Shown: positions 4,606 through 5,804 of the stretch, piece after piece
Position numbering within the stretch: the first letter of the stretch is position 1
How the letters are laid out: every line of letters begins with the position of its first letter
Origin: Acidobacteriota bacterium
GTDB lineage: Bacteria > Acidobacteriota > Aminicenantia > Aminicenantales > Saccharicenantaceae
Reading direction: 5' to 3'
Assembly: GCA_003476685.1 (NCBI GenBank)
Contig: DMVN01000109.1
Location: 1 to 5,804 of the forward strand
Length of the DNA: 5,804 nucleotides
Position numbers and translations under genes: made by a program
The notes under the pieces: generated by a model
The model's database searches: none
Told to the model about the DNA's origin: nothing
Seen by the model: the letters and a program-made list of their open reading frames with translations, nothing else

Positions 4606-5568
4606 ATGAAAAACTTAAATAAGCTGCCAAAAGCAGGACTGATGGCCATCGTTCTGCTCTTATCCCTGACTCTCGTGGCTCAGACCCAGAAAACGGACAA
4701 GGCCCGGGCGCCGCTGGCGGAAATGAAGCTTAAGGTCTTTGAGGGAGTCCGAGAAGGTCGGGTGGAGCCCATCAAGACGGTGACCTCTTCTTTTTTGAGA
4801 CACACCCTTTCTGCCAGTATCAGGAGCGAAGACACTTCGGAAAAGGAAGAAAACCAGTTGCGGCGGGTCTTTAACCTCAAAAGCGTCCAGCTGCTGACTG
4901 AAGCCAATCTGAGCTGGCCTGAAATCCGTTCCAGGGATTTTCATATGTTCCGGCTGGACAGCAAGGAATACGCCATCGTCATAACCCTGGTGCGGATTAA
5001 CAGCCAGGAGAGGATAACCTGCCGGGTGGAAGTCATGGAACAGGATAAAGATAAGAAAAGCCATTTGCTGGATTCGGAACTGGCTCTGGACAAGAATGTC
5101 ATAACTACTTTCGGCTTCGAAGACAGTACCGCCAGGCCTTATTTCTTATCGCTCAAAGTCCAGAAAATCTGGGGTTCCCCGGGTCTGGTTGTGCCATTGG
5201 AGGTGGCGGAGGCCGTTCCGCCCGCAGTAAAAGTGGGAGAAGTGATTCCAGCCATCCCGACCGAACCCGTGCCCCTTAAAGATGCGGTTAGGGCCGTAGG
5301 AGATATAGCCCCGCCCAAAATCATAAAGAAGGTAGAGCCGGTCTATCCAGAGGAAGCCAGGCAGGCTGGAGTTGAGGGAATGGTGATCCTGGAAGTGACC
5401 ACCGACAAATTTGGTCGGGTGGCCGCCGTCCGGGTGCTGCGCTCGGTGCCACTGCTCGACCAGGCAGCCGTCGAGGCCGTCAAACAATGGGTTTATGAAC
5501 CGGTTATCATTGACGGCCAACCCCGCCCCATCGTGTTTACAGTGACGGTTAGCTTCAAGCTCAAATAA
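4606..5568 (+). CDS. TonB C-terminal-domain protein with N-terminal signal/anchor and extra domain
   Basis: A 320-residue envelope protein. Residues 1-10 are basic (MKNLNKLPKA), and 11-25 form one hydrophobic stretch, either an uncleaved anchor or a signal peptide with a poor cleavage site (LVAQ) and no lipobox Cys. Residues about 40-186 form a domain that I associate with TonB-like proteins of Acidobacteriota/Aminicenantes (VFEGVREG; RRVFNLKSVQLLTEANLSW; FHMFRLDSKEY; FGFED). A Pro-rich linker follows (about 191-238). Residues 238-320 are a TonB C-terminal domain with VEPVYPEEARQAGVEGMVIL, DKFGRV, AAVEAVKQWVYEP and final TVTVSFKLK. TonB passes inner-membrane energy from ExbB/ExbD to outer-membrane receptors, but the hydrophobic segment has no His like E. 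coli TonB H20 and no exbBD is nearby. It may instead be a structural or sensing protein. It lies 41 bases after the anti-sigma gene in the same operon. Confidence 0.88.
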   Translation: MKNLNKLPKAGLMAIVLLLSLTLVAQTQKTDKARAPLAEMKLKVFEGVREGRVEPIKTVTSSFLRHTLSASIRSEDTSEKEENQLRRVFNLKSVQLLTEANLSWPEIRSRDFHMFRLDSKEYAIVITLVRINSQERITCRVEVMEQDKDKKSHLLDSELALDKNVITTFGFEDSTARPYFLSLKVQKIWGSPGLVVPLEVAEAVPPAVKVGEVIPAIPTEPVPLKDAVRAVGDIAPPKIIKKVEPVYPEEARQAGVEGMVILEVTTDKFGRVAAVRVLRSVPLLDQAAVEAVKQWVYEPVIIDGQPRPIVFTVTVSFKLK

Positions 5569-5590
5569 AGAAAAAAAGTAAAATTTATAA

Positions 5591-5804
5591 GGCGGAGGAG
5601 TAATCAGTTGAACCTGAGGCAGAAGGCAGAATAATATGGCTGACCAGCGAGACGAACTGTAAGCCAAAGAACCTTGAAAACCGGGTCAAGGTATAAGTAA
5701 AATAGGAACAGAGCCAGCACTGGCTGGGAACATGAACCAGAGACTAAGAAGAGTCAGGCTCATTAAATCACCCGGCAGCCTGTCTGATGGCCGGACTCTA
5801 TCTG
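5591..5804 (+). ncRNA. candidate 5' part of a group II intron RNA (domain I), running off the window
   Basis: No credible ORF lies here; instead there are many short perfect stems. TGGCT (5637-5641) pairs with AGCCA (5662-5666), ACCTTGA (5671-5677) with TCAAGGT (5686-5692), AGCCA (5712-5716) with TGGCT (5721-5725) across GCAC, CAGGCT (5755-5760) with AGCCTG (5777-5782), and AGAGTC (5750-5755) with GACTCT (5794-5799). Phrases such as CCAGCGAGACGAACTG, AACCTTGAAAACCGGGTCAA and AGGCTCATTAAATCACCCGG resemble, from memory, the upstream RNA of bacterial group II introns before the reverse-transcriptase gene. I cannot find the usual GTGYG 5' end between the TonB-domain stop and here, so the element may be 5'-truncated or have an atypical boundary. 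The start given is approximate. A different structured RNA is possible. Confidence 0.45.

Noticed and set aside
5596..5634. Small frame from TTG 5608 behind GGAGGAG, and the short frame from ATG 5636
   Set aside because: Both end after eight codons; they are too short and lie inside the structured RNA-like region.
5146..5667. 173-codon minus-strand frame opposite the TonB domain
   Set aside because: It is a shadow of the conserved TonB C-terminal coding sequence and runs into the structured tail.
1..5804. CRISPR arrays, tRNA or rRNA genes, insertion-sequence ends
   Set aside because: No regularly spaced repeats, no tRNA cloverleaf or rRNA core sequences and no transposase fragments or terminal repeats were seen on either strand.

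Overview
The window reads as chromosomal DNA of a diderm (outer-membrane) bacterium of moderately high GC. Two features suggest the Acidobacteriota / Candidatus Aminicenantes area. The first is a TonB-domain protein with a long N-terminal domain of a type I associate with those lineages. The second is an ECF sigma / zinc-type anti-sigma pair placed directly upstream of it. This placement is inference from remembered family features, not from a search.

Layout. Positions 2-217 (+) are the C-terminal tail of an NtrC-type sigma-54 activator, represented by its Fis-like DNA-binding helix-turn-helix. A small CPxC / coiled-coil protein of unknown function follows (257-571, +). A convergent intergenic stretch (572-696) holds a candidate terminator and an 8-bp inverted repeat. 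Next is a two-gene minus-strand unit: an isoaspartyl dipeptidase (iadA, 2196-3362) followed by an NhaC-family transporter (697-2133). A divergent intergenic region of about 200 bp (3363-3564) has promoter-like elements for iadA on one strand and a set of mutually exclusive hairpins in front of the sigma gene on the other. A plus-strand operon then runs to the TAA at 5568: ECF sigma factor (3565-4086), overlapping anti-sigma factor (4055-4564) and TonB-domain protein (4606-5568). The last ~220 bases have no credible ORF but are rich in short perfect stems. They resemble the 5' part (domain I) of a bacterial group II intron whose reverse transcriptase would lie beyond the window.

How the parts may work together. 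The iadA-transporter pair looks like a salvage module. The dipeptidase splits isoaspartyl (beta-aspartyl) dipeptides from damaged proteins or food peptides, and the transporter may carry the peptide, aspartate or a counter-ion. The sigma/anti-sigma/TonB-domain operon looks like an envelope-sensing unit: a membrane anti-sigma with a Zn-type HX3CX2C motif would hold the sigma factor until an external signal releases it.

The most notable points are a glutamate in the dipeptidase at the position of the carboxylated metal-bridging lysine of E. coli IadA, an unusual NhaC signature, the hairpin-rich leader of the sigma gene, and the possible group II intron at the right edge.
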